From Alphaproteobacteria bacterium (GTDB lineage Bacteria > Pseudomonadota > Alphaproteobacteria > Thalassobaculales > Thalassobaculaceae), in assembly GCA_013203465.1 (NCBI GenBank), contig JABMNR010000071.1, positions 1-56,543 on the forward strand: a DNA stretch of 56,543 nucleotides, given 5' to 3'. Below, piece after piece: positions 8,344 through 16,517 of the stretch (position 1 is the first letter of the stretch; each line of letters starts with the position of its first letter). Position numbers and translations under genes: made by a program. The notes below the pieces were generated by a model. The model made no database searches and was not told where the DNA came from. It saw nothing but the letters and a program-made list of their open reading frames with translations.

Positions 8344-8381
8344 ACCAATATCGAGTCACGCAAGTGACTCGATATTGGTCG
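8342..8381. terminator. Perfect 18-bp stem with a GCAA loop between convergent genes
   Basis: The arms 8342-8359 and 8364-8381 are exact reverse complements of 18 bases, closed by GCAA (a GNRA-type loop on the plus strand). It ends nine bases before the last base of the TIM-barrel gene on the minus strand. A bidirectional transcription end or mRNA 3'-end protector fits the position; the lack of a T-tract makes a classical rho-independent mechanism uncertain. Confidence 0.6.
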
Positions 8382-8389
8382 ATCGCGCG

Positions 8390-9253
8390 CTAGCCGAAGA
8401 TCTCCTTGAAGGTGCCGATACAGGCGCGGAAGCCCGCTTCATAATTCTTATCGCCGGGGTGATAGACACTCTCGAAGGAGATGACGCCGTCATAGCCATC
8501 GGCCTTCATGGCGTCGGCGGCGGGTTGGAATTGATCGGCCAACTGGCCCTGGCCCATCTGGCGCACCTCCAGCGTCGCTTTTGGCGTGTCGACCTGAACA
8601 TCCTTGATGTGGACATGGCCGAGATAACCGCCGCGCAACGCGTCGTAGCCATCGGGCCACATCGTCTCGTGGCAAAAACAGGCGTTGGCTGGATCCCACA
8701 GCACCTTGAGGCGGTCGGTGCCGAGATCGTCGATCAGTTTACGGGCGGTCCAGGCGGAATTGATCATGTTGCCGTTGCCGGTTTCGACGACCAATTGAAC
8801 GTTCTGAGTTTCCGCTAGCCGGAGCGCCGGCTCCACGATGGCGAGCAACGAGTCCCAAGCTCCCTTGGCGACGTTCCAGTCCTCGGCGCCGTGCGAGCCC
8901 CAGAGGATCATTTCCTTCTTGCCGCTCATGATGCGGACGGTGCCGCACTCGAACTCATGCGCCATCTCAATGCAGCGCCGCAGACCGTCCATGTGCGTGT
9001 TGTGGAGGTCGTCGCCCGGTTTCGTCGACATCGGAACCCCGCCGAAGACGTGGCGGGAAATGCAGGAGACCGTGACATCGTAATCACGGACGAGGGCGCG
9101 GGCGCGGGCGCGTTGCGCATCGTCCAGATCGCCGACCTCCTTGTCCCACAAGAATTGGAGTTCGGCATACTCAAGATCGAACTCCTTCATGACCTTCAGG
9201 GCATGCTCGAAGTCCCGGCTGATGCCGTCGGTGATAACTCCCAACTTGGGCAT
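8390..9253 (-). CDS. Sugar phosphate isomerase/epimerase-like TIM barrel
   Basis: A 287-residue xylose-isomerase-like (AP endonuclease 2 family) barrel. The metal site can be traced at the ends of strands: Glu157 (VVETGNG), Asp187 (LWDPAN), His213/His215 (GHVHIKD) and Glu261 (ISFESVY). This is the arrangement of hydroxypyruvate isomerase, IolE and tagatose epimerase relatives, so a metal-dependent keto-aldose isomerisation or epimerisation is likely. It lies 47 bases downstream of the beta-hydroxyacid dehydrogenase gene and probably shares its transcript. The pairing recalls the LtnD/OtnI genes of tetronate catabolism, but no sugar-acid kinase or class II aldolase is nearby, so the substrate stays open. 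Confidence 0.82.
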   Translation of the reverse strand: MPKLGVITDGISRDFEHALKVMKEFDLEYAELQFLWDKEVGDLDDAQRARARALVRDYDVTVSCISRHVFGGVPMSTKPGDDLHNTHMDGLRRCIEMAHEFECGTVRIMSGKKEMILWGSHGAEDWNVAKGAWDSLLAIVEPALRLAETQNVQLVVETGNGNMINSAWTARKLIDDLGTDRLKVLWDPANACFCHETMWPDGYDALRGGYLGHVHIKDVQVDTPKATLEVRQMGQGQLADQFQPAADAMKADGYDGVISFESVYHPGDKNYEAGFRACIGTFKEIFG

Positions 9254-9300
9254 GTTCCGATCGTCCTCGTCTTAATTGTCGGGGGTGCGCTGGCGTGCGG

Positions 9301-10182
9301 TTACCATTTCACTTCGGTATCGGCGATCTGTTCGAGCACGCGGACGATCGTCCAGTTGTCCCCGTCGGGATACATCGCCTTACCCGTTTGGAAGAGCTCA
9401 TACGCCGCGCTGGTGGTGAACATCGCCGCGCCAACCTCGCGCGCCAGCCCCATGGTGATGCCCAGGTCCTTGTACATGGTGCCGATGTGGCTGCCGGTGC
9501 CTTCGAACTTCCGGTCCATGATCAGCTTGGTACAATTGGCCAGCATCGGACTGGCGAGCGCGCTGTGGGTGAACACGTCATGCAGGACCTGGCCGGACAC
9601 ACCGGCTTTCGAGCCCAGGACCAAGCCCTCGAAAATCCCACCGAAATACGCGCCGAACACCGCCTGCAGCGACGCCTTGACGGTCTGCCCCTGGCCGATC
9701 TCCTCGCCGACGTGAAAAATCTTGCCCGAAATGGCTTCAAGTGCCGGACGGTTGCGCTCAAGCACCTCGGCCTTTGCGGCCAGCATCAAGGTCAGCGTGC
9801 CGTTGTCGGCACCGGCCTTGCCGCCGCTCACCGGGCTATCGATCAGGTCGATTCCGGTTCCCTCCAGCGCCCGCTCCAGATCACGCACGTCGTTCGGTTT
9901 AATGGTTGCCGTGATGGCGATGGCTTTGCCCGGCGCCATGGTCGACTTAAGCTGGGTGATCACGTCCATCGCTTGGGCGCCGTTCATCACCATCACGAAG
10001 GCGATGTCCGATCGAGCGCCGATGTCGGCCGGGCCGTCCGCGCGTTCACCGCCGAGCTCTTCCAGAAGATCCAGGCGACTGTCACGGAGATCGTGGCCCA
10101 GAACCGTGAACCCCGATTTCGCCAGATTGCCGGCCATGCCAATGCCCATGTCACCTAGACCGACGACGCCAACCGTTGTCAT
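9301..10182 (-). CDS. NAD(P)-dependent beta-hydroxyacid dehydrogenase (3-HIBADH/LtnD-like)
   Basis: A 293-residue enzyme of the 3-hydroxyisobutyrate/6-phosphogluconate dehydrogenase superfamily. The nucleotide motif GLGDMG is at 8-13, the substrate loop DSPVSGGKAGADNGTL at about 115-130, and the catalytic lysine is Lys169 (GQTVKASLQ). These mark oxidation of a beta-hydroxy acid to a semialdehyde or keto acid. GGGGGAAG precedes the ATG. It is the first gene of a leftward pair with the TIM-barrel isomerase and diverges from the LacI-type regulator across an AT-rich intergenic region, so the regulator may control it. Confidence 0.86.
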   Translation of the reverse strand: MTTVGVVGLGDMGIGMAGNLAKSGFTVLGHDLRDSRLDLLEELGGERADGPADIGARSDIAFVMVMNGAQAMDVITQLKSTMAPGKAIAITATIKPNDVRDLERALEGTGIDLIDSPVSGGKAGADNGTLTLMLAAKAEVLERNRPALEAISGKIFHVGEEIGQGQTVKASLQAVFGAYFGGIFEGLVLGSKAGVSGQVLHDVFTHSALASPMLANCTKLIMDRKFEGTGSHIGTMYKDLGITMGLAREVGAAMFTTSAAYELFQTGKAMYPDGDNWTIVRVLEQIADTEVKW

Positions 10183-10536
10183 GGCATTCTTCCCCCAAGT
10201 TCAGGCCGCGATGGCGATCGGTGCGAACGATCCCGTCAGACCTCGAAAACCGAATCTCCGACACATCGGAGTTTGGTAGTTTTGATGTATAGTATTGATA
10301 GGATATGGGATTTTAAAACATCAAATAATTTTATGTTTTTTTATTTAAAAACAACGATATAGGAAGAATTATATAAAAATTCACATCATTTCATAACGCG
10401 AAATAAACCCCATTATCGATAAGGGGTTTCTTCGATCCCATCAAATAGGTAGAGTCTCAGCCGCTGTCGAACCGGGCCATCTCAGAGCCACCGGGAGGCA
10501 GGCTGCTCAAGGTCACGGCCGGACGCAGGGGGGAAC
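10183..10536. promoter_or_regulatory. AT-rich divergent regulatory region with three dyads
   Basis: This 354-base gap separates the leftward dehydrogenase gene from the rightward LacI-type gene. About 10275-10405 is strikingly AT-rich compared with the surrounding high-GC DNA. It holds three inverted repeats: CTCCGA-CACA-TCGGAG (10256-10271), AAAACAT-N11-ATGTTTT (10315-10339), and the TTATCGATAA palindrome within AAACCCC and GGGGTTT arms (10405-10429). It is the obvious place for both promoters and for LacI-type operators; exact -35 and -10 boxes cannot be fixed. Confidence 0.55.
10405..10429. promoter_or_regulatory. Candidate LacI-family operator
   Basis: The perfect 10-bp palindrome TTATCGATAA (10413-10422) has a central CG, as most LacI-family operators do. 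It is flanked by AAACCCC (10405-10411) and GGGGTTT (10423-10429), offset by one base. It lies 108 bases before the start of the LacI-type gene, suiting autoregulation or control of the divergent pair. Confidence 0.45.
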
Positions 10537-11559
10537 GTGACGAAGTTTGGCCGCGTGCGTATCGAGGATGTCGCCCGGGAGGCGCAAGTCAGCCCGGCGA
10601 CGGTCGATCGTGTCCTGAATGGCCGCGCCGGCGTGCGTCCGGTGACCTGCGAGCGGGTCTGGTCGGCGGTCGCGCGCTTGAACGGCGCGGTGGTGCCGGC
10701 CAACACCCAACGCTCCCATGACCAGGCGCTGGAGCTGGATTTCATCATGGCTCAAGGCGCCGGTCCGTCGATCGAGGAAAATCTCAGGCAAGCAACGGAG
10801 AACATCGGCGGCAACGCGACGATCCGCTGGCACGAGGTCAAGCGCTTCAACCCCGAGGCGTTGGCCACGAAGATCAGGCAGGTGTATCAGGCCGGCTCCG
10901 ACGGCATCGCTGTCCAAACCCTCGAACATCCAGTGGTGCACGCCGCCGTCAACGAAGCGACCTCGTCCGGCGTCGAGGTCATCGCGTTGCTATCCGATCT
11001 GACCTCTTCCCTGCGCCGCTGTTATGTCGGTATCGATAATCGGGCCGCCGGCCGGACCGCCGGCTATCTGATCGGCCGGCTGACCTGCGGACGAGAGGGT
11101 AAGGTCGCCGTCATCGCCGGCAGCGATCTCTACCGCAGCCACGAAGAACGCGAGATGGGGTTTCGGCGCTTGTGCCGAGAGGAATTTCCCAACCTTGAGA
11201 TCCTCGACCTGGTGATCGGCAACGACGAGCCCGAGGATAATTTCCGATCGATGAGTAACCTGTTGTCGGCGAACAGCGACCTCATCGGGGTATATAACGT
11301 CGGCTCCGGCAACCGTGGTATCGTTCGCGCCGTCAAGGAATGCGGCCGGGCCGACACGATCGTGTTCATCGCCCACCACCTGACATCCGTCTCTCGGCAA
11401 TACCTGCTGGATGGCGTCGTCGACGCGGTTCTCAATCAGGACATGCCGAGGCTGGTCGAAAAGGTGGTGTCGATCTTCTCCCAGGACGAATACTCTCGAT
11501 CGCGTGGCAGCGAATTCCTACCGTTCGAGATCATCGTTCGCGAAAACACACCGAATTAG
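10537..11559 (+). CDS. LacI-family transcriptional regulator
   Basis: A 340-residue DNA-binding repressor. The helix-turn-helix is at about 7-30 (VRIEDVAREAQVSPATVDRV), followed by a hinge helix and a periplasmic-binding-protein-like effector domain to about 330. The effector domain has the FxxHHLT-type late segment and alternating Rossmann-like strands of the Peripla_BP_4 group. It starts at a GTG with GGGGGGAA just upstream. It stands 24 bases before the first transporter gene, so it probably heads that operon and senses the transported compound or a metabolite of it. LacI-type control points to a sugar-like or polyol effector. Confidence 0.88.
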   Translation: MTKFGRVRIEDVAREAQVSPATVDRVLNGRAGVRPVTCERVWSAVARLNGAVVPANTQRSHDQALELDFIMAQGAGPSIEENLRQATENIGGNATIRWHEVKRFNPEALATKIRQVYQAGSDGIAVQTLEHPVVHAAVNEATSSGVEVIALLSDLTSSLRRCYVGIDNRAAGRTAGYLIGRLTCGREGKVAVIAGSDLYRSHEEREMGFRRLCREEFPNLEILDLVIGNDEPEDNFRSMSNLLSANSDLIGVYNVGSGNRGIVRAVKECGRADTIVFIAHHLTSVSRQYLLDGVVDAVLNQDMPRLVEKVVSIFSQDEYSRSRGSEFLPFEIIVRENTPN

Positions 11560-11583
11560 GGTCGAGTACCGAAGGTTTGGACC

Positions 11584-12366
11584 ATGACCGAAGCGAATGA
11601 GACCGATGGCGCCCGTGGAAGCACGCCGATGTTATCCATACGCGGCGTCACAACTGGCTATGGCAAGATCCAAATCCTTCACGGAGTCGATCTCACGGTT
11701 CAACGCGGACAGATCGCCGCGCTTCTTGGCGGTAACGGGACCGGGAAATCGACGCTGTTAAAAGCGTTGTCCGGGTTGCTTCCCGTTTGGGATGGGGTGG
11801 TTGAGTTCGATGGCGAGCCTATTCATCAACTCCGACCGGATCAGATCGTCAGGCGGGGATTGGTTCAAGTCACGCAAGGCAAGGATGCGTATCCAGCCAT
11901 GACGGTCGAGGAGAACCTCAAGCTTGGTGCCTTTACCCGCAGCGACCGCAAGGGCGTCGCCGATGACCTGGAACGTGTTTTCACCTTCTTCCCACGTCTG
12001 AAGGAACGCCGGAACCAGCTCTCGGCCACGCTCAGCGGTGGTGAAGTTCAGATGCTGGTGATAGGCCGGGGGCTGATGGCGCGCCCGAAAATGATCATGT
12101 TGGATGAACCGAGCGCCGCGCTCGCTCCAAAGGTGGTGTTGAGCATTTTCGCGACCGTCAATCAGATCCGGGCAACCGGAGTGTCCGTTCTGATGGTTGA
12201 GCAAAATGTCCGGATGGCCCTGTTGCTGGCTGAATACGCTTACATCATCAGAGATGGCAAAATCCTGATCAAGGGTGAGGCGCGCGACTTGATAAAAGAC
12301 CCGAACGTCAAATTGTCCTTCTTGGGTGGAACCGTGGCCGACACATCACGCGAAATCGTGGCTTAG
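11584..12366 (+). CDS. ABC transporter ATP-binding protein, LivF-like
   Basis: A 260-residue ATPase of the hydrophobic-amino-acid (HAAT) uptake family, on the cytoplasmic side. Walker A is GGNGTGKST (about 49-57), the signature is LSGGE (about 150-154), and Walker B is MIMLDEPSA (about 171-179). The LivF-type VRRGLVQVTQGKDAYPAMTVEENL segment confirms the subfamily. Unusually it is the first transporter gene, next to the regulator, while its LivG-like partner is last. The permease gene starts ten bases after its stop. Confidence 0.9.
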   Translation: MTEANETDGARGSTPMLSIRGVTTGYGKIQILHGVDLTVQRGQIAALLGGNGTGKSTLLKALSGLLPVWDGVVEFDGEPIHQLRPDQIVRRGLVQVTQGKDAYPAMTVEENLKLGAFTRSDRKGVADDLERVFTFFPRLKERRNQLSATLSGGEVQMLVIGRGLMARPKMIMLDEPSAALAPKVVLSIFATVNQIRATGVSVLMVEQNVRMALLLAEYAYIIRDGKILIKGEARDLIKDPNVKLSFLGGTVADTSREIVA

Positions 12367-12376
12367 GGGGGCAAGA

Positions 12377-13279
12377 ATGGATTTCGATTTTTCATCTCTG
12401 TTCGCGTTTATCCTTTTCGGACTCACCATCGGGGTGGTCTACGGAATTGTCGCGCTCGGCATCTCGCTGATCTATTCGGGCCTCGACATCGTGCATTTCG
12501 CGCACGGCGAGATTTACATGTTCGGCGCGTTCTTCGGCTTGGTGTTTTCCGAGCAAGTGGGGGTCCCCTATCCCCTGGCGCTGCTGTCGGCGATGATCTG
12601 CGCGGGCGTGCTCGGGATCGTTATCGAGCGGGTGTTCTATCGCCGTCTGACCCGAGCCGGCGGGGGCTACACCGTTGCAGGCATGGGCATGATCATCTGC
12701 GGCTTCGGCATGTCGGTGGTTCTGCAGAACATCGCCTTCCTGATCTGGGGCGCGGACGCCGAACCGTTTCACGTCGATCTCGGCGAGCCATATCAGTTCG
12801 GCGATATCTCGCTGCCCAAGAGCTATGCGTTGACCGCCGTCATGGCGTTGTTCCTGATGGCGGCGCTGCACTTCTTTCTGGTTCGAACAAAGTTAGGGTT
12901 GGCGGTGCGCGCGGTCGCTCACAACAAGGACATCGCGTTCCTGATGGGGATCAACGTGCCGTTGATGATCTCCTTGATCTTCGGGCTGGCCTGCGCCCTG
13001 GCCGCCGCGGCCGGCACCCTGATCGGCCCGATGCAGTCGGTCCAGGTCGAGATGGGCTACCTGATGCTGATGAAAGCGTTCGCGGCCGCCGTGGTGGGCG
13101 GTTTCGGCAGTTTGCCGGGAGCGATCGTCGGCGGCCTGCTGGTCGGGATCTTCGAGAACCTGGGAGCGGCCTACATCTCTCCCAGTCACAAGGACATCTA
13201 CGCGTTCCTATTACTGATACTCGTGCTCATGATCAAACCTTCGGGCCTGTTCGGTGTCGAAGCACGAGTGAAGGCCTAA
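12377..13279 (+). CDS. Branched-chain-type ABC transporter permease, LivH-like
   Basis: A 300-residue inner-membrane permease with about eight hydrophobic helices. The N-terminal segment FGLTIGVVYGIVALGISLIY and the following DIVHFAHGEIYMFGAF are typical of LivH. The GLACALAAAAGTLIGP segment and the late AFAAAVVGGFGSLPGAIVGG motif, where the EAA-like coupling helix meets the ATPase, are also present. The ATG at 12377 has an AGGGGGG ribosome site, so an in-frame start at 12326 inside the ATPase gene is not needed. It should dimerise with the LivM-like permease encoded at 14626. Confidence 0.9.
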   Translation: MDFDFSSLFAFILFGLTIGVVYGIVALGISLIYSGLDIVHFAHGEIYMFGAFFGLVFSEQVGVPYPLALLSAMICAGVLGIVIERVFYRRLTRAGGGYTVAGMGMIICGFGMSVVLQNIAFLIWGADAEPFHVDLGEPYQFGDISLPKSYALTAVMALFLMAALHFFLVRTKLGLAVRAVAHNKDIAFLMGINVPLMISLIFGLACALAAAAGTLIGPMQSVQVEMGYLMLMKAFAAAVVGGFGSLPGAIVGGLLVGIFENLGAAYISPSHKDIYAFLLLILVLMIKPSGLFGVEARVKA

Positions 13280-13336
13280 TATTGGGTCATATATGAACAG
13301 GCCATGACGAACGGAGACCGAAAGGGAGGTTTTGAA

Positions 13337-14545
13337 ATGACAGCAACAAAGAATCGATTGATCGCCGCCGGATTGGCGGCCAGTCTGGTCGCTGGGATGG
13401 CGACCGTCGCGGCGGCCGGCGAGATTCGCGTCGGCATCACCATGCGGATGATCAGCGAGAACGGTCAAAAATACGGCCAAATGGTCATGGACGAGATCGA
13501 CATGATCAACAAGGCCGGCGGCATCAACGGCAACACGATCAATGCGACCCTTCTCAACGACGAATGCAAGTCGGACAAGGGGGTCGCCAACGCGACCAAG
13601 TTGATCTTCCAGGAAAAGGTTCACTTGCTGATCGGCTCGACCTGCTCGTCGGTCAGCCTGCCGATCGTCGACGTTACGGCGAAGGCCGAAGTGCCGCAGA
13701 TCATCCCGCACTCCACCAACGCCAAGATCACGCAGAAGGGCAGTGCCTGGGTATTCCGGGTGCCGGTCTCCGGTCGCTACTACGCCGGCGTGAACGCGAA
13801 ATATGTCGGTGAGAACATTGGCAAGAAAATCGCCTATCTGTGCGCCGCCGACGCGGCCTCACAGAACGATTGCGAGGCCATGCAATCGCAAATGAAGAGC
13901 CAGCATGGCGTCGAGCCGGCCTATGCCGCGCAGGTCCAGGAGAAGGAAGTCGACTTCCGCACCCACATGCAGAAGATCAAGACCGCGAACGTCGATGGGA
14001 TCATGATCGCGGCACTCGCGGAGACCATGGCCCGCGCGCTGACCCAGTCCTATGAGGCTGGAATTCCGGCTTCTGTTCGCCGGATCGGCTCGTCGTCGGC
14101 CTCCAACTCGCCGGTCCCGTCGATCGCTGGCGATGCCGCCAAGGGCGTCTTCTTCGCAGCCGCCTATGCCGCCGCCGACCGGCGTCCGATTGCTCGGCTC
14201 TTCAATGAAATGGTTCGCAAGCGCTACAACATCAACGCTCCGGATCATGACTTCAGCCAGGCTTATGACCTGATCCGGATCGTCGAGTTGGCGCTGGGCC
14301 GGGCCGACCTCAAGCTTGATAGCGGGTCGCTCGCGGCCGACCGTACGGCCATCCGTGACGCGATCGCCTCGGTCGAGAACTATCAGGGGCTGGCCTCGGG
14401 TCCGATCAGCTTCTGTGCCGCTCCCACCCCGCAATGCCGCGATGGCAATCGCACGGCCGTGCTGATTGCTTACACCAAGGGCGGCGAGAACTATGTCACC
14501 GAGGTGCTCGCGCGGGTCACCATGCCCGCCGATTTCGGTCTGTAA
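13337..14545 (+). CDS. ABC transporter periplasmic substrate-binding protein, LivK-like
   Basis: A 402-residue secreted solute-binding protein of the Peripla_BP_6 group. The signal peptide is residues 1 to about 25 (basic start, hydrophobic core LIAAGLAASLVAG, cleavage after VAAA). The mature domain opens with IRVGITMRM and carries a GSTCSSVSLPIVDVTAK segment at the ligand cleft. Start 13337 was chosen because GGGAGG lies six bases upstream; an ATG at 13304 would block the signal peptide's N-region. It is probably the most abundant product of the operon because a strong hairpin follows. The ligand is not evident. Confidence 0.88.
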   Translation: MTATKNRLIAAGLAASLVAGMATVAAAGEIRVGITMRMISENGQKYGQMVMDEIDMINKAGGINGNTINATLLNDECKSDKGVANATKLIFQEKVHLLIGSTCSSVSLPIVDVTAKAEVPQIIPHSTNAKITQKGSAWVFRVPVSGRYYAGVNAKYVGENIGKKIAYLCAADAASQNDCEAMQSQMKSQHGVEPAYAAQVQEKEVDFRTHMQKIKTANVDGIMIAALAETMARALTQSYEAGIPASVRRIGSSSASNSPVPSIAGDAAKGVFFAAAYAAADRRPIARLFNEMVRKRYNINAPDHDFSQAYDLIRIVELALGRADLKLDSGSLAADRTAIRDAIASVENYQGLASGPISFCAAPTPQCRDGNRTAVLIAYTKGGENYVTEVLARVTMPADFGL

Positions 14546-14562
14546 GGGGCAAACACAACCTC

Positions 14563-14590
14563 AACGGGGCGGCGAGGCCGCCGCCCCGTT
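14563..14590 (+). terminator. 11-bp GC-rich hairpin after the binding-protein gene
   Basis: AACGGGGCGGC (14563-14573) and GCCGCCCCGTT (14580-14590) form a perfect stem with a six-base loop. It begins 18 bases after the binding-protein stop and 36 bases before the next gene starts. There is no T-tract, so partial termination or protection of the upstream mRNA is more likely than full termination. Confidence 0.6.
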
Positions 14591-14625
14591 CATCACGGCA
14601 CCGAGACAACTTCGTTGATAGAACC

Positions 14626-15663
14626 ATGACTGTAGCGACTGCGATCGTTCGACCCTTTACGCAAGCTGTCGGCAAACTCAGCGCGGTTCACCGGCTCGCG
14701 CCATGGCTGCTTGTATACCTGCTGCTGCTGCCGCTTCCGTATGTCTTGAGCGGGCTGTTCAACGACTACTACGTCTATCTGGCGAACCGGATTTGCATCT
14801 TCATCCTGCTGACCGTCGGCCTCAACATCGTCAAAGGATTCTGCGGCCAGGTCACCATTGGTCATGTCGGCCTGTACGCGATCGGCGCGGTGTCCTCGGC
14901 CCTCGTCTCGCTTCACTTAGGAGCTCCGTTCTGGGTGTCCTTTCCGATCGGCGTCCTTGTCGCGGGGGTGGCGGGCATCATTGTCGGGCTGCCGTCGGTC
15001 CGGCTGGAGGGCGCGTATCTGGCGCTGGCGACCCTCGGGCTCGGTGAATCCGTACGCATCATGATCGCCGTCACGCCGCTGTTCGGCTCCTCGACCGGGT
15101 TGATCGGGATACCGACACCCGAGATCGGCGGGTTCGTCTTCGACTCCTTCGAGCGCTATTACTACCTGCTCATCACGGCGACGATGATCGGGATCTATCT
15201 CTCGTTCTCGATCCTGCGGTCGGCTACCGGCCGGGCGTTCATGGCGATACGCGAGGATACGATCGCCGCTTCGGTGCACGGCATCAACGTGCCGCAATAC
15301 AAGCTGCTCGCCTTCGTCATCAGCGCGCTGTACGCCGGTGCCGCCGGGGCGTTGTTTGCACATATGCCGCCTGGCTATATTCACCACAATAACTTCACCA
15401 TCATCGAGATGGTCACGCTGTTGTTGATGGTCGTGCTGGGCGGAATCGGGCACATCTGGGGCGGGGTCATCGGCGCCATCATCGTCACGATCATCTACGA
15501 CCAGACCCTGGAGTTCTATTTCTACCAGCCGCTGCTGTTCGGGTTGAGCATGGTCATCCTGGTGATGTTCATGCCGCGCGGCATCGGTGGGGTGATCGAT
15601 CGCTATTTCGTCACCCGACGGTTCATCGGAGCGCGAGAGGGGAAAACCGATGGCGCTCCTTGA
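14626..15663 (+). CDS. Branched-chain-type ABC transporter permease, LivM-like
   Basis: A 345-residue inner-membrane permease with about nine or ten hydrophobic helices. ILLTVGLNIVKGFCGQVTIG followed by HVGLYAIGA is the hallmark LivM segment. RAFMAIREDTIAASVHGINV (around 203-222) is the cytoplasmic loop that contacts the ATPase, and MVTLLLMVVLGGIGHIWGG is the late conserved helix. It pairs with the LivH-like permease. Its last 14 bases overlap the start of the LivG-like gene, indicating translational coupling. No strong ribosome site precedes the ATG. Confidence 0.9.
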   Translation: MTVATAIVRPFTQAVGKLSAVHRLAPWLLVYLLLLPLPYVLSGLFNDYYVYLANRICIFILLTVGLNIVKGFCGQVTIGHVGLYAIGAVSSALVSLHLGAPFWVSFPIGVLVAGVAGIIVGLPSVRLEGAYLALATLGLGESVRIMIAVTPLFGSSTGLIGIPTPEIGGFVFDSFERYYYLLITATMIGIYLSFSILRSATGRAFMAIREDTIAASVHGINVPQYKLLAFVISALYAGAAGALFAHMPPGYIHHNNFTIIEMVTLLLMVVLGGIGHIWGGVIGAIIVTIIYDQTLEFYFYQPLLFGLSMVILVMFMPRGIGGVIDRYFVTRRFIGAREGKTDGAP

Positions 15664-16450
15664 AACAACGAAGCTTTCCAAGAGTTTTGGCGGGTTGCGG
15701 GCGGTATCCGATCTGGACATCGCCATCGAACCCGGAACGATTCACGGATTGATCGGGCCGAACGGATCCGGCAAGTCGACGTTCTTCAATCTGGTGACGG
15801 GCGTCTACCAGTCGGATCCGGGTAGCCGGATCGTGTTTGATGGCACCGAGATCACCAACATGCCGTCCCATGAAGTCGGCGCCCTGGGCATTGCCAGGAC
15901 GTTCCAGCTTCTTCGTTTGTTCTCGGACATGACGGTCCTGCAGAACCTCATGGTGGGCTACCACACCCATGTCTCCTACAGCATCCTCACGGCGATTTTC
16001 GACCGTGGGGCCGTGCAAAGATATGACGCGCGCACGACCGAGGAAATGATGGACCTTCTCGAGTTCATCGGCCTCGCCGACTATGCCGAGATGCCGGCCA
16101 GTGAGCTCTCCGGCGGCCAGCGCCGGCTCCTTGCCCTCGGCCGGGCGATGGCGATGCGGCCGAAGCTGTTGATGCTGGACGAGCCGGCGGCCGGACTGTC
16201 GCCGGTCAATGTCGAGCATTTCCTGGCGATCGTGATGAAACTCAAGGAAAAATTCGGCCTAACCATCCTGATCGTCGAACATATCCTGAAAGTGGTCATG
16301 GAAACCTGCGACACCGTGACCGTCTTGGACTACGGCGAGAAGATCGGCGAAGGCACGCCCAACGAGGTCAAGGACGATCATGCCGTGATCGAAGCCTATC
16401 TCGGTCAGGAAATGGACGATGACGAAGTAAGAGCCATTTTACGCACGTAG
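15650..16450 (+). CDS. ABC transporter ATP-binding protein, LivG-like
   Basis: A 266-residue ATPase partner of the LivF-like protein. Walker A is GPNGSGKST (about 37-45), the signature LSGGQ lies at about 149-153, and Walker B is LLMLDEPAAGL (about 173-183). The GIARTFQLLRLFSDMTVLQNL segment identifies the LivG subfamily. AGGGG sits upstream of the ATG within the end of the permease gene. It closes the transporter operon and converges on the hydratase gene on the minus strand. Confidence 0.9.
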   Translation: MALLETTKLSKSFGGLRAVSDLDIAIEPGTIHGLIGPNGSGKSTFFNLVTGVYQSDPGSRIVFDGTEITNMPSHEVGALGIARTFQLLRLFSDMTVLQNLMVGYHTHVSYSILTAIFDRGAVQRYDARTTEEMMDLLEFIGLADYAEMPASELSGGQRRLLALGRAMAMRPKLLMLDEPAAGLSPVNVEHFLAIVMKLKEKFGLTILIVEHILKVVMETCDTVTVLDYGEKIGEGTPNEVKDDHAVIEAYLGQEMDDDEVRAILRT

Positions 16451-16502
16451 CCCCGATTGACGCACGTGGCACCGACACGCGAGCGTTTGCGCTCAATGGG
16501 GC
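16450..16502. terminator. Hairpin between convergent genes
   Basis: GCCCC-g-ATTGA (16450-16460) pairs with TCAATGGGGC (16493-16502), a 10-bp stem with one bulged G. Inside it GAGCG-TTTG-CGCTC (16481-16494) forms a small hairpin overlapping the right arm by two bases. It lies between the LivG-like stop and the hydratase stop. A direct repeat ACGCACGT also occurs at 16441-16448 and about 16461-16468. Confidence 0.45.
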
Positions 16503-16517
16503 AAGGGCGAAACCATG

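Noticed and set aside
8342-8381. Perfect inverted repeat as insertion-sequence ends
   Set aside because: The arms are only four bases apart with no transposase and no flanking target duplication, so it is a hairpin, not an element.
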